From Mogibacterium sp. (GTDB lineage Bacteria; Bacillota; Clostridia; Peptostreptococcales; Anaerovoracaceae), in NCBI GenBank assembly GCA_012840975.1, contig DUVP01000004.1:1-57760 (forward strand): 57,760 nucleotides of DNA, given 5' to 3'. Positions 9,313-16,543 of this stretch are shown one piece after another (position 1 is the first letter of the stretch; the number at the start of each line of letters is the position of its first letter). Both the position numbers and the translations under genes were made by a program. A model generated the notes under the pieces. The model did not search any database, was not told the origin of the DNA, and saw nothing but the letters and a program-made list of their open reading frames with translations.

Positions 9313-9318
9313 TATAAT
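9313..9318 (+). promoter_or_regulatory. -10 box upstream of the lipoprotein gene
   Basis: TATAAT in the context GGTTATAATAT, 28 bases before the start codon. No good -35 is seen at the expected distance. Confidence 0.4.
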
Positions 9319-9345
9319 ATACAAGATAATCAGGAGGGAAAGACT

Positions 9346-10383
9346 ATGAATAAGAAACTACTAATTCTTTTTATAAGCGTAATTACACTGTTTGCTGTGA
9401 GTTGCGGAAAAAGCGGAGGACTTGAAGAGAGTGCTCAGTTTAATAACGAAAATGAGTTGCCAAACCTTATGGTTGTAACGGACGACACTTATTACATCAT
9501 GACATGCAAAAATGGTGAAGGCGACTATAGACTTTCGGTTAGTGATAAAGTAGATGAGTTAAATTTCGTATACGATAGCAAGTACACGAATATTCCGCAC
9601 CTGTATGCAGAAGACGATTATGCCGCCTGGATTGAAGAATATGATCATTATTACGACTACAAGGTATATGACAGGGAGAAAAACAAGGTTATAAGTATAA
9701 ACAGGGTCGACAGCGGAAAAGACGGCTATCAGAACATGCAGATGGGTATCTATGATGAAAAGCTCTATTACGACTTGATAGATTATGACAATGGGAAGAC
9801 ATATATAAAGAGTTATGATTTTGAGACCGGTAAGCATTCAACTGTACATGAAGCAGATTTCCCGGAAGCGGGACCGAATACCCTGGAAGTTAAAGAGGGA
9901 GTACTGCTCGCATATAGAACTACTACGAAAGGAGGGCTGTTGTTCCGTAAGGATTTGGAAACAGGAAAAGAAGAAAATGTTCACATTCCTGATGCTGTAG
10001 ACCATTTATATGCTGCCTCGTACGACAAATCAAACGATACTTATGCTGTATATTATGTTTATGAAAACTCTGAGGAAGAGCATCTGGGAATCTTTACTAC
10101 CGATTCTTGTGAAATTAATGAAATTTACACTATGGCTGCAGGCACTTATGCATACCATGACGAAATCACTATAGATAAAGGACGTTTATATCTGGTGATT
10201 CAGAATCATAATTATGAAGATATGGAAAACAAGTATACGTTTATAGACTATGATTATTTAAATGAAACACCTGAAGAATATCAGTCTACATTCGGTTTTG
10301 CGTTAAGTGATGACAGTATATATGCATTGTCATTTGTAAATGGTAATATATCAAAAATTAATATCAGTAAGAAAAACAGATAG
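9346..10383 (+). CDS. Lipoprotein of unknown function with propeller-like repeats
   Basis: 345 residues, lipoprotein signal peptide ending AVSC (Cys20). The mature part is rich in Tyr, Asp and Glu, with short strand-forming blocks such as YKVYDREKNKVI and IKSYDFETGKH, each pairing a measurement-like strand with an acidic turn. This suggests a beta-propeller on the outer face of the membrane, but I recognise no family. The SD is AGGAGGG. A 36-codon DsrE fragment follows within the same transcript. Confidence 0.65.
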   Translation: MNKKLLILFISVITLFAVSCGKSGGLEESAQFNNENELPNLMVVTDDTYYIMTCKNGEGDYRLSVSDKVDELNFVYDSKYTNIPHLYAEDDYAAWIEEYDHYYDYKVYDREKNKVISINRVDSGKDGYQNMQMGIYDEKLYYDLIDYDNGKTYIKSYDFETGKHSTVHEADFPEAGPNTLEVKEGVLLAYRTTTKGGLLFRKDLETGKEENVHIPDAVDHLYAASYDKSNDTYAVYYVYENSEEEHLGIFTTDSCEINEIYTMAAGTYAYHDEITIDKGRLYLVIQNHNYEDMENKYTFIDYDYLNETPEEYQSTFGFALSDDSIYALSFVNGNISKINISKKNR

Positions 10384-10395
10384 ACGGAGGAAAAA

Positions 10396-10506
10396 ATGAA
10401 AAAGATATTGTTTTACGGCATGACTGGAGAAAAGATGTGTTTCAATCATATGCTACTCAACGCACTGGATTTGAGTGAGGCAGGATATGAAGTCGTAAGC
10501 ATGTAA
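10396..10506 (+). pseudogene. Truncated DsrE-family protein (N-terminal remnant)
   Basis: 36 codons with a good ribosome binding site (GGAGG six bases before ATG). The start MKKILFYGMTGEKMCFNHML matches my memory of the N-terminus of small DsrE-like proteins in Clostridia, which are normally over 100 residues. The match ends in YEVVSM followed by TAA, and no continuation is visible in any frame downstream. Most likely the 3' part was deleted. It may still be made as a peptide because it is well placed for translation after the lipoprotein gene. Confidence 0.55.
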
Positions 10507-10578
10507 CAATACGGAAAAGATCAACATATAGTTTATAAGGAAACATATATGGAATTTAGCGAATCGGAAACAATGTTA

Positions 10579-10587
10579 TGCTATAAT
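10579..10587 (+). promoter_or_regulatory. Extended -10 promoter of the PotD-like gene
   Basis: TGCTATAAT, a perfect -10 with the TGn extension, 59 bases before the start codon. The -35 region is poor, as is common for extended -10 promoters. A small hairpin TGTCG/CGACA follows in the leader. Confidence 0.55.
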
Positions 10588-10645
10588 ATTCGTTAATGTC
10601 GCCTTAGAAACGACAGAATATAAATATATATAGGGGGGACGAAAT

Positions 10646-11695
10646 ATGAAAAAAATTTCATTGCTTCTCGCTTTAGTCCTGTCGATTTCCCTGATTGCTG
10701 TGGGATGTGGCAAAAGTACAAACGGCGAGGTATATGTTTATAGCTATGGTGACTACTTTGATCCTGATCTGGCGAAACAGTTTCAACAGGAGACAGGTAT
10801 AAAAGTAATAATAGACACGTATGATACGGCCGAAGAAATGTACACGGTAATGGAGAAAGGTGCCACTAATTACGATTGCATCTGCACTTCAGATTACATG
10901 ATTGAAAAAATGATACAGAAGGATCTGCTTGAAGAGCTCAATTATGATAATATTCCAAACATTAAAAATATAGATGATGTATATATGGCAAAGTCGGAAG
11001 TGTTTGATCCGGGGAACAAGTATTCGGTACCACATACGGTAGGCACAGCGGGTATACTTTATAATACTGATTTGGTGGGAGATATTAAGATTGATTCCTG
11101 GAATATTTTATGGGACGAGAAATTTGCCAATCAGATAGTTATGCCGGACAGCGTAAGAGATACATTTATGATTGCTCTTAAGAAACTCGGATATTCTCTT
11201 AATTCCGATAATGAAGCTGAGATTAAGGCGGCTGCTGATGAGCTTATTAAACAAAAAGGACTTGTATATAAATATGCAAATGACTCTGCAAGAGATATGC
11301 TTGCAGACGGGTCTGCTGCTATAGGCGTTGTTTGGAACGGCGAATATTCCTATACTAAAGAACTTAATGAGAAAGTAAAATTTGTAGTTCCAAAGGAAGG
11401 AACGGAATTCTTTATTGACTCCTGGGCTGTTTCAAAAGGAGCGGCAAACAAAGAAAATGCGGAGAAATGGATAGATTTCCTGTGCAGGGCCGACATCGGA
11501 GCACAAAACTTTGATTACCTTACCTATACAACACCTAACAAGGAAGCAAAGAAGCATATTGATAAGTCATATCTTGAAGATGAAGCTGTTTTCCCGACAG
11601 AAAAGACTCTGGAAAGATGTGAGAGTTTAAGAATGCTCGATGATAAGACTACAGACTTATACAGTAAGTATTGGAAACAGGTAAAATCAAAATAA
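10646..11695 (+). CDS. potD: PotD-like polyamine-binding lipoprotein
   Basis: 349 residues, lipoprotein signal peptide ending AVGC (Cys21). The mature start VYVYSYGDYFDPDLAKQF and the later blocks YDCICTSDYMI, VPHTVGTAGILYNTDLV and AAIGVVWNGEYSYT are typical of the spermidine/putrescine-binding protein PotD. Conserved acidic and aromatic positions for the diamine are present. The potA, potB and potC genes that usually precede it are absent here; it stands alone with its own promoter. It might serve a distant importer. Confidence 0.85.
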   Translation: MKKISLLLALVLSISLIAVGCGKSTNGEVYVYSYGDYFDPDLAKQFQQETGIKVIIDTYDTAEEMYTVMEKGATNYDCICTSDYMIEKMIQKDLLEELNYDNIPNIKNIDDVYMAKSEVFDPGNKYSVPHTVGTAGILYNTDLVGDIKIDSWNILWDEKFANQIVMPDSVRDTFMIALKKLGYSLNSDNEAEIKAAADELIKQKGLVYKYANDSARDMLADGSAAIGVVWNGEYSYTKELNEKVKFVVPKEGTEFFIDSWAVSKGAANKENAEKWIDFLCRADIGAQNFDYLTYTTPNKEAKKHIDKSYLEDEAVFPTEKTLERCESLRMLDDKTTDLYSKYWKQVKSK

Positions 11696-11733
11696 CGAAT
11701 CCATAAGTCAGCTTAAATTCAGAGAAGAAATAT

Positions 11734-12633
11734 ATGAAAAAAAGGATAACGATTTCTGATAAGAATAAACATCTGATAAAGCGTATAGCAATGGCTGTTT
11801 TTGGCAATATTTTATTTGCTTTTGCGATAAACGTCATAATAACTCCGCTTAATCTTTACAGCAGCGGGTTTACAGGGATTGCAATGCTTCTCAGAATGTT
11901 TTTCACAGATATTCTTAAAGTGCCTGTTATTCCGGGTGTAGACTATCTTGGCATCATATATTACACCATAAATATACCTTTATTTATCCTGGCATATAAG
12001 GCTTTAGGCAAGGAATTCACTGTGACAACAATGTTATCTATAGCTCTTACGTCAATAGCAATGGTTTTCATACCTGTACCGGCAAAACCTCTGTTTGATG
12101 ACCTCCTGACCGGGTGTCTTGTCGGAGGAATTGTCAGCGGGACAGCAGCCGGGATCGTACTTAAGGGAGGTACATCCGGCGGAGGGCAGGATATTATCGG
12201 AGTTGCAATGTCGAAAACACACCCGAATTTCAGTGTAGGTCGTATAACTATTGCTATAAATTCGGTTATATACGGCATATGTTTCTTTCTGTTCGATATC
12301 CAGATCGTTGTATATTCCATGATATTTGCTGTTGCGAATGCTATAGCTTTGGATTATCAGCATACTCAGAATATTAATGTTCAGGTTATGATTTTTACAA
12401 AGAAAGAAGGTATAACCGATAAAGTAATCAACGAGCTCAGAAGAGGTTTGACATATTGGAAAGGTGCCGGCGGTTATACAGATGAGGACACGTATGTTCT
12501 TATGACTATGTGTTCTAAATACGAGCTGCCGAATCTTATAGAAATAGTCAAAAACATTGATACACAGGCATTTGTAATGGTTAATGAGGGAACAAAAATA
12601 TACGGGAATTTTGAGAAACGATTCACAGAATAA
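11734..12633 (+). CDS. YitT-family membrane protein (DUF161 + DUF2179)
   Basis: 299 residues. About five or six membrane segments occupy residues 18-210, including the glycine-rich KGGTSGGGQDIIG block typical of the family, and a cytoplasmic DUF2179 domain covers about 225-295. The function of YitT proteins is not established. It lies 38 bases after potD, probably in the same transcript. The start has only a weak ribosome binding site (AGAGAAG). Confidence 0.85.
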   Translation: MKKRITISDKNKHLIKRIAMAVFGNILFAFAINVIITPLNLYSSGFTGIAMLLRMFFTDILKVPVIPGVDYLGIIYYTINIPLFILAYKALGKEFTVTTMLSIALTSIAMVFIPVPAKPLFDDLLTGCLVGGIVSGTAAGIVLKGGTSGGGQDIIGVAMSKTHPNFSVGRITIAINSVIYGICFFLFDIQIVVYSMIFAVANAIALDYQHTQNINVQVMIFTKKEGITDKVINELRRGLTYWKGAGGYTDEDTYVLMTMCSKYELPNLIEIVKNIDTQAFVMVNEGTKIYGNFEKRFTE

Positions 12634-12660
12634 TATTAATAAAATAAGCATAGAACAATA

Positions 12661-12692
12661 TTGACAAAATCCTACCTGAATGGTAGGATTTT
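12661..12692 (+). promoter_or_regulatory. iscR promoter overlapped by a perfect palindrome (operator)
   Basis: TTGACA (12661-12666), 17 bases, then TAGGAT (12684-12689). Between and over these lies a perfect 11-base inverted repeat, AAAATCCTACC and GGTAGGATTTT (12666-12676 and 12682-12692). Its place over the promoter favours an operator for the Rrf2-type repressor encoded next. It could also fold as a weak terminator for yitT. Confidence 0.7.
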
Positions 12693-12767
12693 CCTATGTT
12701 AAGTAATAATACATGAAAAGAATTGGTATATCTTACACCTCGAAAAAGAGAAGGGAGAAACAAAGGT

Positions 12768-13220
12768 ATGATGGTGTCAACTAAAGGCAGGTATGCCATG
12801 ACTGTAATGGTTGATATAGCAAAAAACAGTAATGGTAAATATGTCTCACTTGCTGATATTGCCAGGAGAGAGAATCTCTCAAATAAGTATCTCGAAAGCA
12901 TAATTTCCATATTGATTAAAGGCGGTATGCTTAAAAGTTTACGAGGCAAGAACGGCGGATACAAACTGACCAGAGAACCTAAGGATTACAATATAAGTGA
13001 GATTCTCAGGCTTACGGAAGGGACTTTAGCTTCGGTGAACTGCATAATGCAAGAAGGGGTTACTTGCGACAAGGCAGCGACATGCAGTACATTGCCTCTT
13101 TGGACGGGGCTGGATATGGTGATAGAGAGTTATCTTGGAAGTATAACTCTTAAAGATATTATTGACGGTAACAGAAAGAAAATGCTTGGCGATTATTGCA
13201 ACAAGTGTTCCGCTTTATAA
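12768..13220 (+). CDS. iscR: IscR-type Rrf2 repressor of Fe-S cluster assembly
   Basis: 150 residues. Start MMVSTKGRYAMTVMVDIA is typical of IscR; the wing RGKNGGYKLTRE is at 59-70. Cys92, Cys100 and Cys106 are placed as in the 2Fe-2S site of IscR relatives, and a further CNKC lies near the C-terminus. It probably senses Fe-S status and represses its own operon through the palindrome over the promoter. ATG at 12771 is an alternative start. It is followed within 20 bases by the cysteine desulfurase gene. Confidence 0.88.
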   Translation: MMVSTKGRYAMTVMVDIAKNSNGKYVSLADIARRENLSNKYLESIISILIKGGMLKSLRGKNGGYKLTREPKDYNISEILRLTEGTLASVNCIMQEGVTCDKAATCSTLPLWTGLDMVIESYLGSITLKDIIDGNRKKMLGDYCNKCSAL

Positions 13221-13240
13221 AGTAAGGTAGGAGGAAAATG

Positions 13241-14437
13241 ATGAAAGTATATGCTGACAACGCTGCAACAACATATTTGAGCGAAACAGCGAGGACCGTT
13301 TTGATTGACGCTCTTGATAAATATAATGGCAACCCTAACAGCCTTCATTCCGATGGACAGCTCGCAAAGGAAAAACTTGAAGAGGCCAGGCAAACGGTTG
13401 CAAAATATATAAATGCAAAGAATGCAAACGAGATTTATTTCACTTCAGGAGGTTCTGAAGCGGATAATCAGGCACTGATAAGTGCTGCGAAGGGGCTTAA
13501 GGATAAGGGTAAGAAACATCTGATAACTCTTAGTATCGAGCATCATGCCATATTGCACACTATGGCGACATTGGAAAAAGAAGGATTTGAAGTTACTTAT
13601 CTGAATCCGAAAAGCAACGGGATTGTAGATGTTGAAGATGTCAGAAATGCTCTTAGAGAGGATACAGCTCTCGTTTCTGTAATGTTTGCAAACAATGAGA
13701 TGGGAGCGATTCAGCCTATACCTGAGATTGGGGCTCTCTGCAAGGAAAAAGGTGTTCTGTTTCATACGGATGCTGTGCAGGCGACAGCTCATCTGCCTAT
13801 AGATGTGCAGGCAATGAATATCGATATGTTGTCACTCTCAGCACATAAGTTTCACGGGCCTAAAGGCGTTGGTGTTCTGTATGCAAGAAACGGAATCAGG
13901 CTCATAAATATTATAGAAGGCGGAGCTCAGGAAAGAGGAAAGAGGGCAGGAACTATCAATGTACCCGGGATTCTTTCTTTGGCAGCTGCGCTCAAAGAAG
14001 CCTGTGACAACATGGAAGAAAACATGAATAAAGTTAAAGCGTTGAGGGACAGGCTAATAAATGGACTCAAAGAGATTCCTTATTCAAAACTAAACGGAGA
14101 TCCGGTTAAGAGATTGCCGGGTAATGTTAATTATTCATTCGAAGGTGTTGAGGGAGAAAGCCTATTGTTGGGATTGGATAGAGAAGGGATATGCTGTTCT
14201 TCAGGATCGGCTTGTACGAGCGAGTCGTTGGATCCTTCTCATGTCCTGACCGGAATGGGCCTTCCGATTGAACTTGCCCACGGATCTTTGAGATTCAGTT
14301 TAGACATAAATAATACAGAGGAAGAAATAGACTATATAATTGAAAAAGTTAATCAAGTTGTCGACCGTTATAGAGAGATGTCACCACTTTGGGAGGATTT
14401 AAAGACGGGTAAAAGACAACACTATTTGCCGGAATGA
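13241..14437 (+). CDS. iscS: Cysteine desulfurase, IscS/NifS type
   Basis: 398 residues. PLP-dependent enzyme that takes sulfur from cysteine for Fe-S clusters. The N-terminus MKVYADNAATT, PLP-binding Lys203 in SAHKFHGPKG and the active-site loop SSGSACTSE with Cys325 are all present. Cys318-Cys319 just ahead of the loop is an extra pair. I chose the second of two adjacent ATG codons, six bases after AGGAGG; the first, at 13238, is only three bases away. Its stop codon overlaps the first of two 20-base palindromes. Partner of the scaffold gene downstream. Confidence 0.92.
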   Translation: MKVYADNAATTYLSETARTVLIDALDKYNGNPNSLHSDGQLAKEKLEEARQTVAKYINAKNANEIYFTSGGSEADNQALISAAKGLKDKGKKHLITLSIEHHAILHTMATLEKEGFEVTYLNPKSNGIVDVEDVRNALREDTALVSVMFANNEMGAIQPIPEIGALCKEKGVLFHTDAVQATAHLPIDVQAMNIDMLSLSAHKFHGPKGVGVLYARNGIRLINIIEGGAQERGKRAGTINVPGILSLAAALKEACDNMEENMNKVKALRDRLINGLKEIPYSKLNGDPVKRLPGNVNYSFEGVEGESLLLGLDREGICCSSGSACTSESLDPSHVLTGMGLPIELAHGSLRFSLDINNTEEEIDYIIEKVNQVVDRYREMSPLWEDLKTGKRQHYLPE

Positions 14438-14456
14438 TGTAAAGCATACTTTACAT
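14437..14456. promoter_or_regulatory. 20-base palindrome, copy 1
   Basis: ATGTAAAG, four bases, CTTTACAT, perfect. It overlaps the last base of iscS. The second copy lies 83 bases away centre to centre. Confidence 0.65.
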
Positions 14457-14519
14457 AGATTAAACAGGCAGAAGGATACACAGACAAAATTTTATATTAT
14501 GTATAAAAAAATATAAATA

Positions 14520-14539
14520 ATGTAAAGAAAACTTTACAT
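14520..14539. promoter_or_regulatory. 20-base palindrome, copy 2, before iscU
   Basis: The same arms, ATGTAAAG and CTTTACAT, with spacer AAAA, just ahead of the iscU ribosome binding site. The AT-rich stretch between the copies holds several possible -10 boxes. Confidence 0.65.
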
Positions 14540-14554
14540 AAGAGGGGAGATAAA

Positions 14555-14974
14555 ATGGCATTATACACAGAAAAGGTTATGGATCACTTTGAAAATCCGA
14601 GAAATGTCGGAGTTATTGAAAATGCTGACGGAATAGGAGAGATCGGCAATCCGATATGCGGAGATATTATGAAGATGTATATCAAAGTAGAAGGCGATGT
14701 CATAACTGACATAAAATTCAAAACTTTCGGTTGCGGAAGCGCTATAGCCTCAAGTTCGATGGCTACCGAACTTATAAAAGGCAGCACTTTGGACGAAGCT
14801 CTTGAGCTTACAAATAAGGCAGTAGTTGAAGCTTTGGATGGACTTCCTGCCAGGAAGGTTCATTGCTCTGTTCTGGCTGAGGAAGCTATAAAAGCAGCCT
14901 TGATAGATTACTACAATAAAAGCGGGAGAGAAATGCCTGAAAAACTGAAAAACTTCAAGCCGCACGAGGAATAA
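14555..14974 (+). CDS. iscU: Fe-S cluster scaffold IscU/NifU-N
   Basis: 139 residues. Scaffold on which 2Fe-2S clusters are built from sulfur supplied by the desulfurase. The three ligand cysteines are in place, Cys35 (NPICGD), Cys60 (TFGCGSA) and Cys104 (KVHCS), with the labilising Asp37. Start by AGGGGAG. It is separated from iscS by 117 bases with two palindromes, so it can be regulated apart from it. No hscA, hscB or ferredoxin gene follows, as is usual for Clostridia. Confidence 0.93.
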   Translation: MALYTEKVMDHFENPRNVGVIENADGIGEIGNPICGDIMKMYIKVEGDVITDIKFKTFGCGSAIASSSMATELIKGSTLDEALELTNKAVVEALDGLPARKVHCSVLAEEAIKAALIDYYNKSGREMPEKLKNFKPHEE

Positions 14975-15029
14975 TAAATAAGTTTTAAAATAAAAACAAT
15001 GCACCTTTTTGCACTTCTTCAACATCAGA

Positions 15030-15079
15030 TTGACAGCCGACTCCTTTTCTTGTTAGAATTGCCCTGTGTTAATTCTAAC
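15030..15079 (+). promoter_or_regulatory. Cold shock gene promoter with inverted repeat over the -10
   Basis: TTGACA (15030-15035), 18 bases, TAGAAT (15054-15059). The -10 lies in the left arm of a perfect nine-base inverted repeat, GTTAGAATT and AATTCTAAC (15052-15060 and 15071-15079). It may be an operator or a hairpin at the 5' end of the mRNA. Confidence 0.6.
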
Positions 15080-15109
15080 AACGCATTGATTTTTAGGAGG
15101 CGTACTATA

Positions 15110-15322
15110 ATGGTAAACGGAACTGTAAAGTGGTTCAGCAATGAAAAAGGCTATGGCTTTATCGACACAGAGGATGGGGATAATGTATTCGTTCATTTCT
15201 CCGCAATTCAACTTGATGGCTTCAAGACACTCAAAGAAGGTCAGAAGGTAACATTCGAAATTGAAGATGATCCAAAAAATGCAGACAAAAAGAGAGCTGC
15301 TAACGTGCAGATTGCAGAATAG
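15110..15322 (+). CDS. Cold shock protein (CspA family)
   Basis: 70 residues, a single OB-fold that binds single-stranded RNA and DNA. RNP1 (KGYGFIDTE, about 14-22) and RNP2 (VFVHFSAI, about 27-34) are complete, as is the start [13 protein letters not shown] at 15110 follows TAGGAGG nine bases away; the open frame further upstream is not needed. Single gene with its own promoter and a strong terminator. Confidence 0.93.
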   Translation: MVNGTVKWFSNEKGYGFIDTEDGDNVFVHFSAIQLDGFKTLKEGQKVTFEIEDDPKNADKKRAANVQIAE

Positions 15323-15376
15323 ATCGATCATTCGCTAAGGAACTGATTTCTAACTGAATTTATCAGTAGAAAAAAT

Positions 15377-15420
15377 AAAGATCACATATCACGGATATAT
15401 CGGAATGTGGTCTTTTTTTT
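15377..15420 (+). terminator. Rho-independent terminator of the cold shock gene
   Basis: Stem AAAGATCACAT with ATGTGGTCTTT (one G-U pair), followed by a run of eight T. Confidence 0.8.
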
Positions 15421-15472
15421 GTTGTGAAAAATCGGGATTTATGAAATTTATGTAAAATTTGTATAAAAGTTA

Positions 15473-15521
15473 TTGACATATGCCATAAATGATGTATAAC
15501 TTAAGTAAGTGGCATATGCCA
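15473..15521 (+). promoter_or_regulatory. Promoter flanked by two copies of a CATATG-centred operator
   Basis: TTGACA (15473-15478), 16 bases, TATAAC (15495-15500). TGACATATGCCA (15474-15485) covers the -35; TGGCATATGCCA (15510-15521), a perfect palindrome, lies just after the expected transcription start. Both are followed by TAAA, giving a 13-base direct repeat CATATGCCATAAA. The arrangement fits a repressor binding both sites. A DUF134 protein encoded in the operon is the natural candidate. Confidence 0.65.
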
Positions 15522-15547
15522 TAAACTAAAAAAAGGAGGTGAAAACT

Positions 15548-15769
15548 ATGCCAGGAAGAGATGGAACCGGCCCTGTTTGGAAAGGGTCAGATAACAGAAG
15601 AGGATTGGGTCTTGGTCTTGGCCGGAAGCGCGGTTTCGGTCGAGGATTTTGCAGGGCGTTTTCGATTAAACAGACCTCCTCAAAAACACAAAAGGAGCTG
15701 TTAAAAGAAGAAAAGAACAGACTGGAAGATCGACTTAATCTTATCGAAAAAGAATTAGAGAACCTGTAA
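15548..15769 (+). CDS. DUF5320-like small protein
   Basis: 73 residues. Starts MPGRDGTGPVWKGSDNRRG, the pattern of DUF5320 proteins, with a Gly/Arg-rich middle (LGLGLGRKRGFGRGFCR) and a C-terminal coiled coil of about 28 residues (KELLKEEKNRLEDRLNLIEK). Such proteins are regularly encoded beside NifX-like and MinD-like Fe-S genes in anaerobes. Function unknown. AAAGGAGGT sits eight bases ahead of ATG. Confidence 0.7.
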   Translation: MPGRDGTGPVWKGSDNRRGLGLGLGRKRGFGRGFCRAFSIKQTSSKTQKELLKEEKNRLEDRLNLIEKELENL

Positions 15770-15821
15770 TAGGTATCAACAGAAACTAAAGGAGTCTACG
15801 TTTAGGAAGGAGGTGATAATT

Positions 15822-16199
15822 ATGGCGAGACCTATGAAGTGGAGAAAAGTTTGCTGTTTACCTGCAAGGAATCGCTTTGGCCCCCTTGATTCGCCTGCAG
15901 ATGTAAAAGATCATGTAAAAATGACTGTTGATGAGTATGAAACAATAAGACTCATAGATTTGGAAGGTTTTACTCAGGAAGAATGTGCCGGGCAAATGGA
16001 CATAGCTCGCAGTACTGTTCAGGGCATTTACATCCAAGCCAGAAAAAAGCTGGCAGAATCACTTGTAAATGGAAAGATGTTATTCATTGAAGGCGGTGAA
16101 TATCGTCTCTGTGAAGGAAAAGGAAACGGTTGCGGTCGAGGATGCCATAGGCATAGAAATAAAGGAGGATTTTATGAAAATAGCAATTCCGGTAGATGA
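15822..16199 (+). CDS. DUF134 helix-turn-helix protein
   Basis: 125 residues. Start MARPMKWRKVCCLP and the HTH segment FTQEECAGQMDIARSTVQGI are characteristic of DUF134, a sigma-region-4-like DNA-binding family. The C-terminus is rich in Cys, Gly and His (CEGKGNGCGRGCHRHRN), which suggests a metal or cluster site. It likely regulates this operon through the twin operators. ATG at 15822 follows AAGGAGGTG; the end overlaps the next gene by 26 bases. Confidence 0.85.
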   Translation: MARPMKWRKVCCLPARNRFGPLDSPADVKDHVKMTVDEYETIRLIDLEGFTQEECAGQMDIARSTVQGIYIQARKKLAESLVNGKMLFIEGGEYRLCEGKGNGCGRGCHRHRNKGGFYENSNSGR

Positions 16200-16542
16200 A
16201 AAAACTTTAAATTCAAATGTATGCGCGTCGTTTGGGCGCACTCCGTATTTTCTTATCTATGATATAAAAACCGGGGAAAGTATCTTTGTTGACAACAGTG
16301 CAGCGGACAGTCGAGGAGGAGCAGGAATCAAAGCGGCACAAATAATAGTGGACAACAAGGCAGAAGCTCTGCTGACTCCTCGTTTGGGAGAAAATGCTGC
16401 AGAAGTTCTAGAGTCTGCTGAAATAAAGATATATAAGACAACATCAGCTCCTGCCCAAGATAATATCGATGCTTTTGCTGCCGGTAAACTCCCTTTACTT
16501 GATGAAATTCATGCCGGATTTCATAGAGATGGAGGCAGATAA
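16174..16542 (+). CDS. NifX/NifB-C family protein (dinitrogenase cofactor-binding fold), copy 1
   Basis: 122 residues with the fold of NifX, NafY and the NifB C-terminus: MKIAIPVDE, ASFGRTPYFLIYD and GAGIKAAQIIVDNKAEALLT. In nitrogen fixers such proteins carry Fe-Mo cofactor precursors; no nif gene is present here, so it more likely carries another Fe-S or metal cluster. AAAGGAGG lies ahead of its ATG inside the previous gene. One base separates its stop from the next start. Confidence 0.85.
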   Translation: MKIAIPVDEKTLNSNVCASFGRTPYFLIYDIKTGESIFVDNSAADSRGGAGIKAAQIIVDNKAEALLTPRLGENAAEVLESAEIKIYKTTSAPAQDNIDAFAAGKLPLLDEIHAGFHRDGGR

Positions 16543-16543
16543 T

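Noticed and set aside
10596-10616. A riboswitch in the potD leader
   Set aside because: Only a five-base-pair TGTCG/CGACA stem is present, with none of the conserved cores of known riboswitches.
14999-15109. An N-terminal extension of the cold shock protein
   Set aside because: It would run over the promoter and the inverted repeat. ATG at 15110 has the Shine-Dalgarno and gives the normal 70-residue protein.
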